64,000 nt of DNA from Rugalucina vietnamica (Eukaryota > Mollusca > Bivalvia > Lucinida > Lucinidae), in NCBI GenBank assembly GCA_964017185.1, contig OZ024869.1:68728315-68792314 (forward strand), given 5' to 3'. Shown here in pieces: positions 12,376 through 24,558 of the stretch. Positions within the stretch are counted from its first letter, which is position 1, and every line of letters starts with the position of its first letter. Under the pieces are notes generated by a model that saw only the letters and a list, made by a program, of their open reading frames with translations, ran no database searches and was not told the DNA's origin. The translations under genes and the position numbers were made by a program.

Positions 12376-12610
12376 GAGCCTCAACGCGAGAAAACCGGTC
12401 TTCGGGGTATCCGACCAGGTCTGACACAAACCGGCCTGTACAGTCACAGAAGCAGGCTAGAAGCTTGAAATTTCGGATTTAAGAATAAGAGAAACTGTAC
12501 TATCCGTGTAGCAAAAACAAAGGCGCTGATCAGCTTCGCAGTTACTGCGAAGCTGATCTGCGCCTTTGTTTTCGCATAGGCAAAAATCCGGTTTTCTCAC
12601 GATGCGGCTC
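12376..12610 (-). mobile_element. Family A hairpin MITE, copy 5
   Basis: Nearly complete: GAGCC...GGCTC flanked by ATTT on both sides. The central hairpin is intact (GGCGCTGATCAGCTTCGCAG / CTGCGAAGCTGATCTGCGCC). Confidence 0.92.
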
Positions 12611-13303
12611 ATTTGTTTTACCATACATGTACTTGTTTCAAATTCTTGCCTCTTGATCCGAATTTCAATTGGTAATCTTGAATTTCATCAGTGAATTCAG
12701 TTTGAACTGCCAGTACTGGTTTGTGGCACTATCCCTCTGTGTGTGAACATGTCAAAACTGCACAAAGGAAGAGCACTGAATGGTGAAAATTAAAACAACA
12801 ATAATCAATATTTTATTTGCAAATAAATTACCAGTATTGCACCTCCCATTGTAAAGCCATTAGTGACCTCCACCATCAGGCAGATATCAATTCTGATCAA
12901 AAGATATCAAAATCAATATTTTGCCAAGTCATGGGAAAGTCAACATTTCTCTTGAAATTCTCCATGTTTTACGAAGCTCTTTGTTGTCATCTCAATTACA
13001 AAACGATGTTGTGGTAAGAAAATAATTATACAAAACTACCTGAATTTCAAGCATCTTCCCTGCATAGTGCATATCTACATTATAAAGCATGAAACTACTA
13101 GAACCCCACTTCATTCCATAGGATAAGTGATAGAAAATAAGCCAACAATTTTTCCTCCGCCATGACCTGATGCAGACATTGCATGTGCAGCTGTTACTGT
13201 CTGCAATAACCACATTTTAATGGTTTTGTTTATTTTGTAAATGGATTAATTTTAAAAGAAAAACTGAATTCCCACACAACCGAATTCAGTCTGTTACAAC
13301 CAT

Positions 13304-13345
13304 TTTCTTTTTCTTTTCTTTTCTTTTTTCCAAAAAAAAAAATGT
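13304..13345. repeat. (TTTTC)n followed by A-run
   Basis: Simple repeat TTTTCTTTTTCTTTTC, then CCAAAAAAAAAA. Confidence 0.8.
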
Positions 13346-13509
13346 TCCAAGCAGTCACAATATGGCATTGCATTGAGCCAAGAACAATAGAGGACCTCAG
13401 GGAAGATTATTTAAAATAGTGCAGTCCCTTGAACAATCCAACTATCAGAAATTTCCTATCATGTCTCTCATAACAAACATGTATATGAAATGCTTATAAG
13501 CTCATAATT

Positions 13510-13701
13510 GAGCCGCCACATGGGAAAACCAGCATTATGGATAGGCAAATACAATGACGCAGCATTTCACAACATGGATAGTACAACTCCTCTACTTTCT
13601 AAATCCAAAGTTTCCAGCCTCTAGCCAACTTCTGTGACTGTACAGACCGTTGTCGGACCTGGTCAGAAACCCAAATTGTTGGTTTTCTCACCCACAGGCT
13701 C
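13510..13701 (+). mobile_element. Family A MITE, copy 6, hairpin deleted
   Basis: Keeps both outer ends (GAGCCGCCACATGGGAAAACC and GGTTTTCTCACCCACAGGCTC), the GTGACTGTACAGACC stretch and GGACCTGGTCAGAAACC. The central palindrome has been lost and replaced by about 20 unrelated bases, as expected from hairpin excision. Confidence 0.85.
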
Positions 13702-14148
13702 ATTATAAGATATGCTTCTGATCAGCTCTGCACAGGTATGTGTGTGTTGTGTAGCTGAGTGTGTCTTGTAGCGTAGTGTGTATGGTATCAGGTAATATTG
13801 ACAGTTGTCCACCTGTCAACACAGGTGAGAGTCAGGTAAACCTCAGCCTCAGCAGCAGACTGCCCCTCGGGAATTTGATATGGAACACAATCGGTCTAGA
13901 TAAGCTCAATATTTGATGGTAATAAGTTGATAAATTTCTTTGTTTCTGAATTGAAAATATGCTGTGGGTACTCATTAGAATTGTCTGGGCAAGGCGCTTT
14001 TAAATAGTATCTGCAACAAATGCTTTATGGCATTATTATAGAGAAAAAAACACTTTTCGTAAAAAATTTCAAGTAAAATCATGCATCATTTTTCAGAGTG
14101 AACTCATTGATTTCCAGTAACAATTCCATTGTTAGGTGCCTATTTGTC

Positions 14149-14152
14149 AAAC
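14149..14152. other. Target-site duplication, left copy (AAAC)
   Basis: AAAC directly before the LTR element; the second copy is at 18092-18095. Confidence 0.6.
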
Positions 14153-15063
14153 TGTGACCTAACCAAGGGCACAGGTAGTTTGAGTTAGTACTTCCGTTGT
14201 TCCTCGTGACCGTTATGTTTATTTTTGTGGATGGAAAGAATAACTAAAGTCAATTTACTTTTTCATTCGTTGAATATATTATTTCTGTTTTACTGAATTT
14301 TCTGTTATACTAATTTCCAAAATAAACTGGAGTCTTATGTCGATTGTTCTATAAAAAGTTTATTAAAGTTTCAATTTGTAATGCTATTTTAGTCTCTTCA
14401 TTCCAAAAGCTAAAAAACGACTCCCCTTAGATTAAGGACATAATCCCAAAGAAGCTTTGCCACAAGAATAAACTAGTTCTCATAAATCTAATCTGTCCTT
14501 AATGTTCTAGAAATGGTGCAGTCTTCGCATCCATACACACGCACACACATCAACCCAAAACGACGTCGTTACCCCATGATACCAAGTTACAGTATATCTA
14601 ATATTCCACCAGATTCCCGATCCTCAAAATTATTCAAATACATCAAAACCATAAACCAATAAGATACCAAGCTTTATCTTCATAACAATACCGTTGCCAT
14701 GGTAAACAAGAAATAGATTAACACTAATCCGTCCCACCGGATACGTCATGAATACTATATAAGATGCAAATGGTCCAATATTAATACATCATAAGCTGTC
14801 CAGTTAAGCCTGAAATAGATTTAAACAATCACACCCGGACAATGATGTCAATCTTCAATACAAAGTAACTGCAAAACCCATAGAAAACGTTATCAATGGA
14901 AATTCATTTAATCTTCCAAAGACCAGCAGAAGCATTGTTCATCTCCTAGATTAAATTCCAAGGATCCAATCAATAGTTACAACAAATTACAAACTAGTTT
15001 CTTCAGACCACAAGTTACCAAGTCTGAATCCCAAAACCCAAAGGCAGGCATGACTATGTTACA
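14153..15063 (-). repeat. LTR (3' LTR in element orientation)
   Basis: 911 bp with no difference from 17181-18091 noticed on reading. On the minus strand it holds an octamer ATTTGCAT (14764-14771) just before TTATATAG and a TGACGTA-like site, a plausible LTR promoter. Confidence 0.9.
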
Positions 15064-16021
15064 TAACACCCCTTGGCCAAATGTTTTTGCCGTCAGGGAA
15101 AAACATTCAAAGAAGGCAGCAGGACAAGTCATACTTGTAGCATCATGCTACTAAACCCAATATCAGAAAATGTCTACTATTTTTAAGTTCCCTCTGATTT
15201 CTTCAGCAGCAGAGTGCAATATCGGAAACCAATACCTTAGTCCAAATTGAACACAACAAAACCCAGAAAACTGACAAAACCCAATCACATGTCGTCAACC
15301 GACATTGCAACCGAAATATCATAATCAAAAAACCTCAAATTTGACAAAACCAAAATGCAACAATATGCAAACAACTACCAAGTTACATTTTAATCAGCAC
15401 CTTATTTTACATTGACCAATACAGTTTCATTGCCACAAGCACCACAACCATTTAGTCCAATGCTGAAATTGTGTCAGCTTTGTCCATTATTGGAAAACAT
15501 AAATGCTGCTACAGTTCTTATTGATTTCCACAGTAGCGCAAGAACTAATACCAAATTACAATAGTGACACAAGAAAACTCCAGTTATAGTCTTTATAAAC
15601 CCCATTATAGAACCCACTACAATGATGATACACTTTGAAGCATTGCCTTTTGTTCTCACACGTCCTTAACATTATTCCCTCCCGGAATAAAATATTTACA
15701 GTTTAAATACTGTTGATAACCCCAAGTATATCAACTCTATAAACCTGACTTTTGCCAGAGCGGAAGAATTTCTTTTTCCCCTACCCTTTAACTACAAGGG
15801 CCCCTTTCAAACAGAGACTCTGAACAAAGTAGTCAGCAACCATAATCAAAAACAATACCCGAATAAAATTAATGCGTCAATCATTAAGGTAGCCATTATG
15901 AACACTCCAAAAATGGCGTCTCAACAGTTGAGGCATATTCTCTTGCACACATGAATATAACATGATATACAACATATAACACAATATATAACACTAACAG
16001 AATTCATTTTATCAGCACAAA

Positions 16022-16113
16022 ATGTGTCCTGTCACAATACCGATAAACATTGTCTCATAATAACAGTGTCCTGTCACAGTACAAATTCGAGACAATTGTG
16101 TGTCCTGTCACAC
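16022..16113. repeat. Three copies of GTGTCCTGTCACA inside LTR element
   Basis: GTGTCCTGTCACA occurs three times at roughly 30-35-base spacing in the non-coding interior of the LTR element. The function is unknown; it could be a packaging or structural signal. Confidence 0.7.
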
Positions 16114-17154
16114 CAACATTAATGATGACATGATGATATGATACTAATCCACAGTCAAACATTCACTCTATAACCTTGGCACTATGTATTCTACCAAGAC
16201 TCTTTGTTTCTCAGGACCAAGTCTACGGCGCAACCATGCCTAGCGCCTTGCTCGAAAAGAGCTACCGTTCAGGCCTTTGCTTCAAAGATAAAGATTATTT
16301 GACATATCCAATCATGAAAGTAAGAAAAATACATTCTGTTATTAATCCAATCGTCACTATTAATTCTGTGACAACACAATTATTTGCATGTAAATTAACA
16401 CACTGCGCACACAAACCATTGCAATAATACTTAATTAAATTACCATTTTTATAATTAAACATTACTTGACTTGCTTAAACATTAAAATGCTTTCTCATCT
16501 TTGAAACTGAATCATTTGAAGTTTACTTTAATGCACTGTTTCACATGTTTCTTCTAGGATGACATCATGTTGTTAAGCGTTGCACCTAGCGCAGACGGTT
16601 TTCTAGAATCCACGCTTTAACCCTGGCTCATATAACATTCCATCAGTAGCGTTGTCCCAAGCACAGACGGCTGTCCATAGGATCTGTGCTTTAAACAAAA
16701 CGTCACCACTCATCGACGAAGTTTAATCGGCTGGGCATCACCAGGGTCAATATGAAATTTTACATATCAGTAAATGTCAAATCGCTGTTCTTTGCCGCAA
16801 ATAAATCATTGTTTATCAACAATTTAGCCACCATAGGCCTAAATTCTAACGGCGGGTCAAATTTCAACAGCCCGTTCTCTTGTATGCTGACAGTGTCCTC
16901 ATGGACCCCAGCTATTATGTCCAACTGGATCCACCCGTAATTAAGATCGCCGGATAGCCGGATAGTAATGTTTAATTACACCAGGCGAAGATCTGTCCAC
17001 AATTAAAACATCGTATTTATTAAGTTACTGTAATTTTTCCACATAACCATATTAAATGTTCAGATCGTCAAAGTTCCATTCCTTTAGTTTAAACCAGCAG
17101 TCCAAGATAGATAAATTTTCAGTACCCACGTTTGAAATGTCCTCTAGGTTCGCA

Positions 17155-17172
17155 TCCTGCCGAACGGCACCA
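17155..17172 (-). other. Putative primer-binding site of LTR element
   Basis: On the minus strand TGGTGCCGTTCGGCAGGA begins 8 bases after the LTR end. TGG is the expected complement of a tRNA CCA end. The matching tRNA was not identified. Confidence 0.55.
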
Positions 17173-17180
17173 GTTTACAC

Positions 17181-18091
17181 TGTGACCTAACCAAGGGCAC
17201 AGGTAGTTTGAGTTAGTACTTCCGTTGTTCCTCGTGACCGTTATGTTTATTTTTGTGGATGGAAAGAATAACTAAAGTCAATTTACTTTTTCATTCGTTG
17301 AATATATTATTTCTGTTTTACTGAATTTTCTGTTATACTAATTTCCAAAATAAACTGGAGTCTTATGTCGATTGTTCTATAAAAAGTTTATTAAAGTTTC
17401 AATTTGTAATGCTATTTTAGTCTCTTCATTCCAAAAGCTAAAAAACGACTCCCCTTAGATTAAGGACATAATCCCAAAGAAGCTTTGCCACAAGAATAAA
17501 CTAGTTCTCATAAATCTAATCTGTCCTTAATGTTCTAGAAATGGTGCAGTCTTCGCATCCATACACACGCACACACATCAACCCAAAACGACGTCGTTAC
17601 CCCATGATACCAAGTTACAGTATATCTAATATTCCACCAGATTCCCGATCCTCAAAATTATTCAAATACATCAAAACCATAAACCAATAAGATACCAAGC
17701 TTTATCTTCATAACAATACCGTTGCCATGGTAAACAAGAAATAGATTAACACTAATCCGTCCCACCGGATACGTCATGAATACTATATAAGATGCAAATG
17801 GTCCAATATTAATACATCATAAGCTGTCCAGTTAAGCCTGAAATAGATTTAAACAATCACACCCGGACAATGATGTCAATCTTCAATACAAAGTAACTGC
17901 AAAACCCATAGAAAACGTTATCAATGGAAATTCATTTAATCTTCCAAAGACCAGCAGAAGCATTGTTCATCTCCTAGATTAAATTCCAAGGATCCAATCA
18001 ATAGTTACAACAAATTACAAACTAGTTTCTTCAGACCACAAGTTACCAAGTCTGAATCCCAAAACCCAAAGGCAGGCATGACTATGTTACA
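17181..18091 (-). repeat. LTR (5' LTR in element orientation)
   Basis: 911-bp partner of 14153-15063. It has the same octamer/TATA-like cluster. The apparent absence of differences implies a recent insertion or gene conversion. Confidence 0.9.
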
Positions 18092-18593
18092 AAACATGCA
18101 TATTTAATATTAGGCTTAAATTTACCGAAATTAATTTTTACGATCACACTTTCTCTGTGCCCTTTGTTTGAAAAATAAAGAGTAATGATAATATTATAAT
18201 TTTTTCTAGGAAGGTGACACATTATGTTTTTTGAATTAATGAAGAAAATGTTTATGAGTCTAAAAGAGTTGAAAATTGCCCATTAATTTTTCCTGTAAAA
18301 TGATTTAAGGGTTTAGGGTTCTTTAATCACAGGACTTTCAGACTTTAAATGAGGCACCGTGGATGAACAAAAGACTATATAATTCAAACAAAAAAGAATC
18401 CAGCTCTTTCTGCCAGTTTAGCTAAGGGAAGGAACCAGTTTTTAAAAATGCCATTTTTTTTCAAATTCAGGAATTTATTTCTCAGTTTAACAACCTCAAC
18501 CTTAACTAATAAAACTTGTGAAATATGTAGAAATATTAAAATGGGTTTATCAAACACTAACTTGCATCTCATACCTCCAGCTCTAATCAGGAA

Positions 18594-18632
18594 TTCCCCC
18601 CCCCCCCACCCCACCACCACCACCCACCCCTA
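18594..18632. repeat. Poly-C / (CCA)n simple repeat
   Basis: A run of about 11 C residues followed by ACCACCACCACC-type sequence. Confidence 0.85.
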
Positions 18633-18712
18633 CCATGCTTAGTCAACATACAGAAAATAAGGAACTCGAAACCTGCCTGTATCACTATTCAATTTTTTTC
18701 AAGCAAGTATGT

Positions 18713-21034
18713 ATCACCGTGTCCATTCGAAACGCATGAAAAGAGGTCGTAACGCATGATCGGCGGCATTTTCACGTATGATTGCGGTAGTTTCCTTCGG
18801 ATTCGCCGCCATTTTTGGAGGAAACTTTAGCGGTAAGTTTTTACAAACTTTAATTTGAATTATTTAAATAGACCTTTCCAACGAACGATCTAGCCTATCC
18901 GGATCTACATACATGCCTCTAATTGCCGAGTGTTCTACTGATGCATAGGCTTCGATAGGACTCGCAAACATTCGAGGAGATTATTGTTTTGCAAGTTCGG
19001 CCATACACGAAAATAACATTCGCACAAAAACGTTTCGTACTTTTCTCATTTTCTTCAAAGTTTTGACTAACTGTTGGATGATTTTGCTTTTTGACATCAC
19101 ACTTTAACTTAAGAAGCCAATTTCTCATGATTTTTTTCCCGAACAACCACGGGTTAAAACAAAATACGTCAAAATTAAAGTAACGCACGATAATACGGCA
19201 ACCTGGTCTTTCGAACTTTGCAAGTATTTACAATGAATAACATATTTTAAGGGGTAAAAGCAAGCCAAATGCTCATTTGTCTCCAGTTTACACGTTTGGT
19301 GCTCGTCAATTGTACAAAGCTGAATCCTCGCTGTAAAACAGTAATTTGCTGACCATGTTGCTCGGTAGCTCTGTTGGGATAGCTATCAAAGAAGCAGAAG
19401 AAGAATGTGGCCCGACCAGGGCACGAACCAAGGGTCTCTCTCTTACCGTTTGAGCATATAGTTAGTCCATTACTTTGAGACTGTCAGTAATAAATTACAG
19501 AGAGATTAAATCAAATATATGGACAAACCTCCTCTCTTTTTTCTCTTTTCTTTCTTTCTTACTATATATACTGACTTACTGACTATCGATTGTGAATTCT
19601 TTTAATCGATTGCCGCTGTTGACTCGCCGCATAATACTTCTAGATAAGGCTGTAGCATGTATGTATAGGTGGTACTCCCCCCCCCCCCTTATAATACACC
19701 ATCCTGGCTGCGTGAAAGAAACATTGAAACAAATCTGAAACTGTTTTATTATTTGGGCATAAATAGAATACAGTATTCACAACTTGTGGTTAAACGACCA
19801 CCGACTTCTGGTCATCTTGATTGGACCATGCAATTGCAGTAGGCCATACGCGCATGCCGAGAGATCTGCCCGAGCCTTTCCTGATCTTTGACTATTCTGC
19901 TATTGATGATGGTTGACACATGATCATACACTTAAGATAGCGATGTGAGATTGCGAGCATCTCTTGGAAAAGCTTAACTTTTGTTGAATATACATTGTGC
20001 AAAGATGATTGAGCGTATATGCGGCGTGACTATTTATGCAATGCGCTCTAGACCAGGGGTCCATAACCAACTCGCACATGCACCTGGCACATGAACACAC
20101 TATGTTAATATGACCTATGTTTATCTCATCAAGATTGACACAGAGATTGACGAAAAAGAGGACAAACAAAATTTACGCGCATGCCTCTTACAAAGATTGG
20201 CTTTTGTTCTATTGACTACCGACCTCAGACCTTGCTGCCCTCATAGTCCAGAAGCACATGATACGGTATTTTATTTAAGATTAAACTATGGTATGTTAAT
20301 TAATGTTAAAATAAATAAGACGTCGCACAGAGTCAACATTCATAAATTGTTGAAGCCCTTTTATATGCTGTTTATGGACAAGGGATGGAATGCAACTTCA
20401 GTAAGATATTACACCTGGAAATGAAGTAACCTGGACCTTACTTCAAACTACAACGGGACTTGACAACAAATGAGCATTTGGCTTGCTTTTACCCCTTAAA
20501 ATATGTTATTCATTGTAAATACTTGCAAAGTTCGAAAGACCAGGTTGCCGTATTATCGTGCGTTACTTTAATTTTGACGTATTTTGTTTTAACCCGTGGT
20601 TGTTCGGGAAAAAAAATCATGAGAAATTGGCTTCTTAAGTTAAAGTGTGATGTCAAAAAGCAAAATCATCCAACAGTTAGTCAAAACTTTGAAGAAAATG
20701 AGAAAAGTACGAAACGTTTTTGGGCGAATGTTATTTTCGTGTATGGCCGAACTTGCAAAACAATAATCTCCTCGAATGTTTGCGAGTCCTATCGAAGCCT
20801 ATGCATCAGTAGAACACTCGGCAATTAGAGGCATGTATGTAGATCCGGATAGGCTAGATCGTTCGTTGGAAAGGTCTATTTAAATAATTCAAATAAAAGT
20901 TTGTAAAAACTTACCGCTAAAGTTTCCTCCAAAAATGGCGGCGAATCCGAAGGAAACTACCGCAATCATACGTGAAAATGCCGCCGATCATGCGTTACGA
21001 CCTCTTTTCATGCGTTTCGAATGGACACGGTGAT
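18713..21034. mobile_element. Large inverted-repeat element with ~570-bp arms
   Basis: 18713-19280 and 20467-21034 are near-exact reverse complements (start ATCACCGTGTCCATTCG, inner end ATGCTCATTTGT). They enclose about 1.2 kb of unrelated DNA. Each arm holds GCCGCCATTTTTGG, which fits the YY1 consensus, and AGCGGTAAGT, a strong splice donor. No transposase is visible in the spacer. It may be a foldback or TIR transposon derivative. No convincing target duplication: the flanks are TATGT and GTTTG. Confidence 0.8.
19358..19470 (-). repeat. tRNA-like SINE head inside inverted-repeat element
   Basis: On the minus strand TATGCTCAAACGGTAAGAGA resembles a tRNA A box and GGTTCGTGCCC a B box, about 30 bases apart. 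On the plus strand GGTAGCTCTGTTGGGATAGC also resembles an A box. A degenerate SINE fragment is the best reading; a functional tRNA is unlikely. Confidence 0.35.
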
Positions 21035-21388
21035 GTTTGGTATTGATTTTCTGGGGATAAATGTTAGTTTTGTTGCTGATGATTGATGGATTCAGGCTGC
21101 TGGATGTCTTTGTGCATTTAATACAAATCAAGTCTAGAATCTTAAATACTTTGTTATTACGAACAAATTAACGCTTTTATTATTTGACATTTGAGGACAA
21201 ATCACATTTAAAAGACTGTGAAGGGGAAATTAAGGACAGTAACATGTTTCTCTAGGAGAGAAAAGAATAGTGAATTTTAATATTGTTACATGTATTTACT
21301 CGGAACTTTAAAATGGTATTGTAATGATCAGAATGAAAGAATATAAGAGGCTTTCGAGTACAGTGGAACCATGCATTTATTCTTCTTC

Positions 21389-21770
21389 ATTGGCGGTAAG
21401 TTCACTGGCATTTAATTCATTGGCATTATTTCACTGGCAAAAAAAAAAAATAAATAAATAAATAAAATGAAAAAAATCATGTGACATGAGATATCACATC
21501 AATCTGCGCAGTAACAAATTTGGTTGCATCACAGATATGTTGGGTGGCTGTTCACTGGCATAGTTACTCACTGGTAGTCATCACCTGCACAAAGTTGGCT
21601 ATCAGACACTGGAATAAAATTCTCTGGTTCACTGACAGAAATTTAACTACCATAAAAGTGATCAACTTTATTGGCAGACAATTCACTGTTAATTTTAAAA
21701 CTACTACCAGTGAAATTCACTGGCAATGAGTTCTCTCTGATGGACAGTTCACTTGCAGAAAATTTGCTAC
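21389..21770. repeat. Degenerate array of TTCACTGGCA units
   Basis: About a dozen imperfect TTCACTGGCA / CACTGACAGA / TTGGCAGACA units, irregularly spaced, interrupted by (AAAT)n at 21440-21470. Probably an old short-period satellite. The open frames here are by-products. Confidence 0.65.
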
Positions 21771-22378
21771 AACCAATCTCATACCGCTTTGGGACAAATT
21801 CTGCATGTACCACAAGAACCATATGCATTGTATGGAGTTCATAGCATCAATATCTTTGAAAAATATATATTTTTACCAAATCCAGGTCGGTCAAGACTGG
21901 CTGTGTGTTCTCTACATGTGTCCAGTCGGGTCAAATCATGTCATGTTGGACATGCTGTCTGACAAATCCAATAAAATCAAAATCGGATAAATTTGCTTAA
22001 AAGTCTGTGACATATGGACCGGGTCAGAAAACTGTCTTTCAGGACTCTGGAACTAACCATGACAAAACATACCAAAAGCTTAGATGCCTACGAATGCCAA
22101 ACTTTTATATAAAATACATGTATGCAGAATCAATGAGCTGGCATGTTCTTTAGATATCGGCATATACTAAAGGAATAAATAACAAAGTCACTGAAATAAA
22201 TGAAACTGTGCAAGCTGATAGGCAAGTAAATGTGAGTCTAATACGCATAAAGCTGGTTTTCAAGTGATGTGACAATCTCATGGTTATTAATTTTTTATTG
22301 TCAAGGGGCATTGCCATTTCTCCTGAAGAAAATACAAAATAATGATTTTTGAACAAAGGATAAGGATGCTGACAATTT

Positions 22379-22608
22379 GAGCCCTGTTACGAGAAAACAA
22401 GTCTGATACAGCTGCTTCGGATGTCCGAGATATGCAAACCAGGCTCACGATGTCGCCACATAAGATTCATACATAAATAAGTGGAATATTGCTATCTACC
22501 AAAAGCTGAAAAGTGTGGATCAGCTATGCAGTTACTGCATCAGTGTAGCTTAACTGCAGCATCTTAAATTGCATTTTGTAAAATGCAGATTTTCACAAGC
22601 CTTGGCTT
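22379..22608 (-). mobile_element. Family A MITE, copy 7, highly diverged
   Basis: Retains GAGCC...GAGAAAAC at the left, CAGCTATGCAGTTACTGCAT at the hairpin and GCATTTTGTAAAATGCAGA near the right end. Clearly older than the other copies. Confidence 0.6.
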
Positions 22609-22902
22609 AATTTTGATTTTATTGGGCCCCTATTCATAAATTCTACAGCTGTAAAGAAAAGGTGCTAACCCCCTATTTCAGGCATCTTGTTTGTAGCACA
22701 TTTCCACTCTCATGAAATTGGAAACTGGCATTTTCATAATTTGAAAATATTTAATACATTTTGGTGTACTTTTATCCCTATTTTCAATATATGTATCAAT
22801 TTAGCTACTGAACCAAAATAATTCTGGCATTTTTTGCAGAGAAAAATATATTTGTTTATTATTAGATTCCTCAAACAGCCAATGGAGCAATCTTTGATTT
22901 GG

Positions 22903-22981
22903 TCCCGTTTCGCCTACTCCCATTTCGCCTACTCCTGTTTCACCTATTCCCGTTTCGCCTACTCCCATTTCGCCTACTCTG
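22903..22981. repeat. Tandem TCCCRTTTCGCCTAC, five units
   Basis: Five units of 15-16 bases with single-base variants, then one more partial unit (TCCCGTTTCATCC) at 22997. The local base composition differs sharply from its AT-rich surroundings. Confidence 0.85.
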
Positions 22982-23217
22982 GATATTCAATGAATTCCCG
23001 TTTCATCCAATAATCAGAAAACTTGAACTTTTTTCATGTTACTACTTTAGAATCATGGTCACCTGTCCGGTTTTTGCATTTAAACTTGACATTACCATAA
23101 AATGGACTTTTTCACGCTCATTTTTGACAGGATAATTTTTAAAACACTAAAAAAGGCAGATGTTTGTTTAAAATCTATTTTTATGACTTCCTTGAATGCT
23201 AAGTTTATCTTTTATGA

Positions 23218-23219
<2 letters not shown>

Positions 23220-23252
<33 letters not shown>
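23220..23252. repeat. Poly-T run
   Basis: About 32 consecutive T residues, just before family A copy 8. Confidence 0.9.
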
Positions 23253-23275
23253 GTGCATCAGATATGATAAAATTT

Positions 23276-23509
23276 CAGCCTGTGCCTGAGAAAACAAACA
23301 ATTTGGGTTCCGACCAGGTCTGACACAAACCGGGCTGTACAGTCTCAGAAGATAGATAGAGGCTGGAAATTTTGGATTTAGAGAGTAGAGAAATTGTACT
23401 ATCTGTGTAGCAAAAACAAAGGCGCTGATCAGCTTCGCAGTTACTGCGAAGCTGATCTGCGTCTTTGTTTTTGCATATGCAGATTGTTTGTTTTCTTGTG
23501 CACTGGCTC
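23276..23509 (-). mobile_element. Family A hairpin MITE, copy 8
   Basis: CAGCC...GGCTC flanked by ATTT on both sides; the first G of the end has mutated. Intact hairpin with the TTCGCAG/CTGCGAA tip. Confidence 0.9.
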
Positions 23510-24558
23510 ATTTATCCTTATTATCCTTATTAGGTGAGACACTACATGACAAAACCAGACTATTATGGCATCAGAAGAATTCTGTAAATGAAAATGGCAA
23601 ATTTCAAGGCTTGTAATTGCTGATTTGGGGTTTTTGAAGAGGTTCTGCCATCTTCTTAGCAACAAAAATAGCCTTAAATCTGCTGATCTATATCTATTTT
23701 CAGATGTGTGTAAAATATGTTTTCCCATGGCATGGCAAGGACTTTGGTTTTGTCAAGCAATGGCTCATACAAAAAAAAGTTGTAAAAATACCATAAAAAG
23801 GTAGATTTGAGGAAGTAAAAATTTGTTTACTCCAGCTTTTGACCATTTTTAGTATGATTTCATGGCCTGTCATATATTTTTATTGCATATTTATACAGAA
23901 AAGCAGTTTTTAATACCATAAAAAAAGCAATTTTATACCAATATTTATACATCAATATAAAATAGAGCACACACATGTACATATGGCTGCAAGTCATTCG
24001 TTGCTTCTCTTTTACCTACACACATTTCACCCTCTCACATTTTGCTTTTTTATTTTCAAAAATTTTCCCAATATGACAATATTAAATCAGTGTGCACCAC
24101 TATAGCCAGTCCCTGTGCTAGCTAATTGTGATTCTCCTTTACTTTTACCAATGAGTATAAAACCCGGTTGGAAAATTTGCTTAAGACATGGCTGACTCAA
24201 TTTCCACTATGCTGACAAATTTTCAGTTTTAAAAATTTCTAAAAAAAAAACATAAAAAGTAAATCACAGATTGGAAATTGCTCAAATGGTCAAATATCTG
24301 CAGGGGTGCACTATAACTGCTTCAGACCAATGAATAATAAAAAGCAACCTAGCATTTAATTTTATTAAAAAGGTCCAAAAATTGGTTGAAATCTGGGAAA
24401 GCAACATTTGGTAGCAGCAATTTTGCCATAAGGTTTAATTTAATTTCAAAATGGTCATTTGAACATGTTTCTTATTATTTTCACGCCTTATAAAGCAAAA
24501 TGATGCATTAACAAGAAAACCTGATTAAGATTTGGATGACCACTACATTTTTCCATAT
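23510..24558. other. No gene seen
   Basis: AT-rich DNA with several short A-runs. No recognisable element or coding frame. Confidence 0.55.

Larger units (their letters stand above)
14153..18091 (-). mobile_element. Non-autonomous LTR retrotransposon
   Basis: Two 911-bp direct repeats (14153-15063 and 17181-18091) begin TGTGACCT and end ATGTTACA on the plus strand. They are flanked by AAAC on both sides. On the minus strand a primer-binding-site-like TGGTGCCGTTCGGCAGGA begins 8 bases inside the LTR at 17172, and a short purine run (AAGGGG) precedes the other LTR. I therefore read the element as minus-strand. The plus copy of the primer site, GGTTCGCATCCTGCC...GGCACCA, looks like a tRNA T-arm and acceptor end. 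The ~2.1 kb interior has no gag, protease, RT or integrase frame, so it must be mobilised by a related full element. Confidence 0.88.

Noticed and set aside
13002-13017. Frame from 12817 ending at TGTG|GTAAGA as a candidate exon
   Set aside because: It ends in phase 2, no matching downstream exon was found, and there is no recognised content.
18919-20828. Two nearly identical small proteins at 18919 (minus) and 20460 (plus), with KKIMRNWLLKLKCDVKKQNH
   Set aside because: They are the same stretch of the inverted-repeat arms. Identity comes from the arms, and I see no domain or start signals beyond the repeat.
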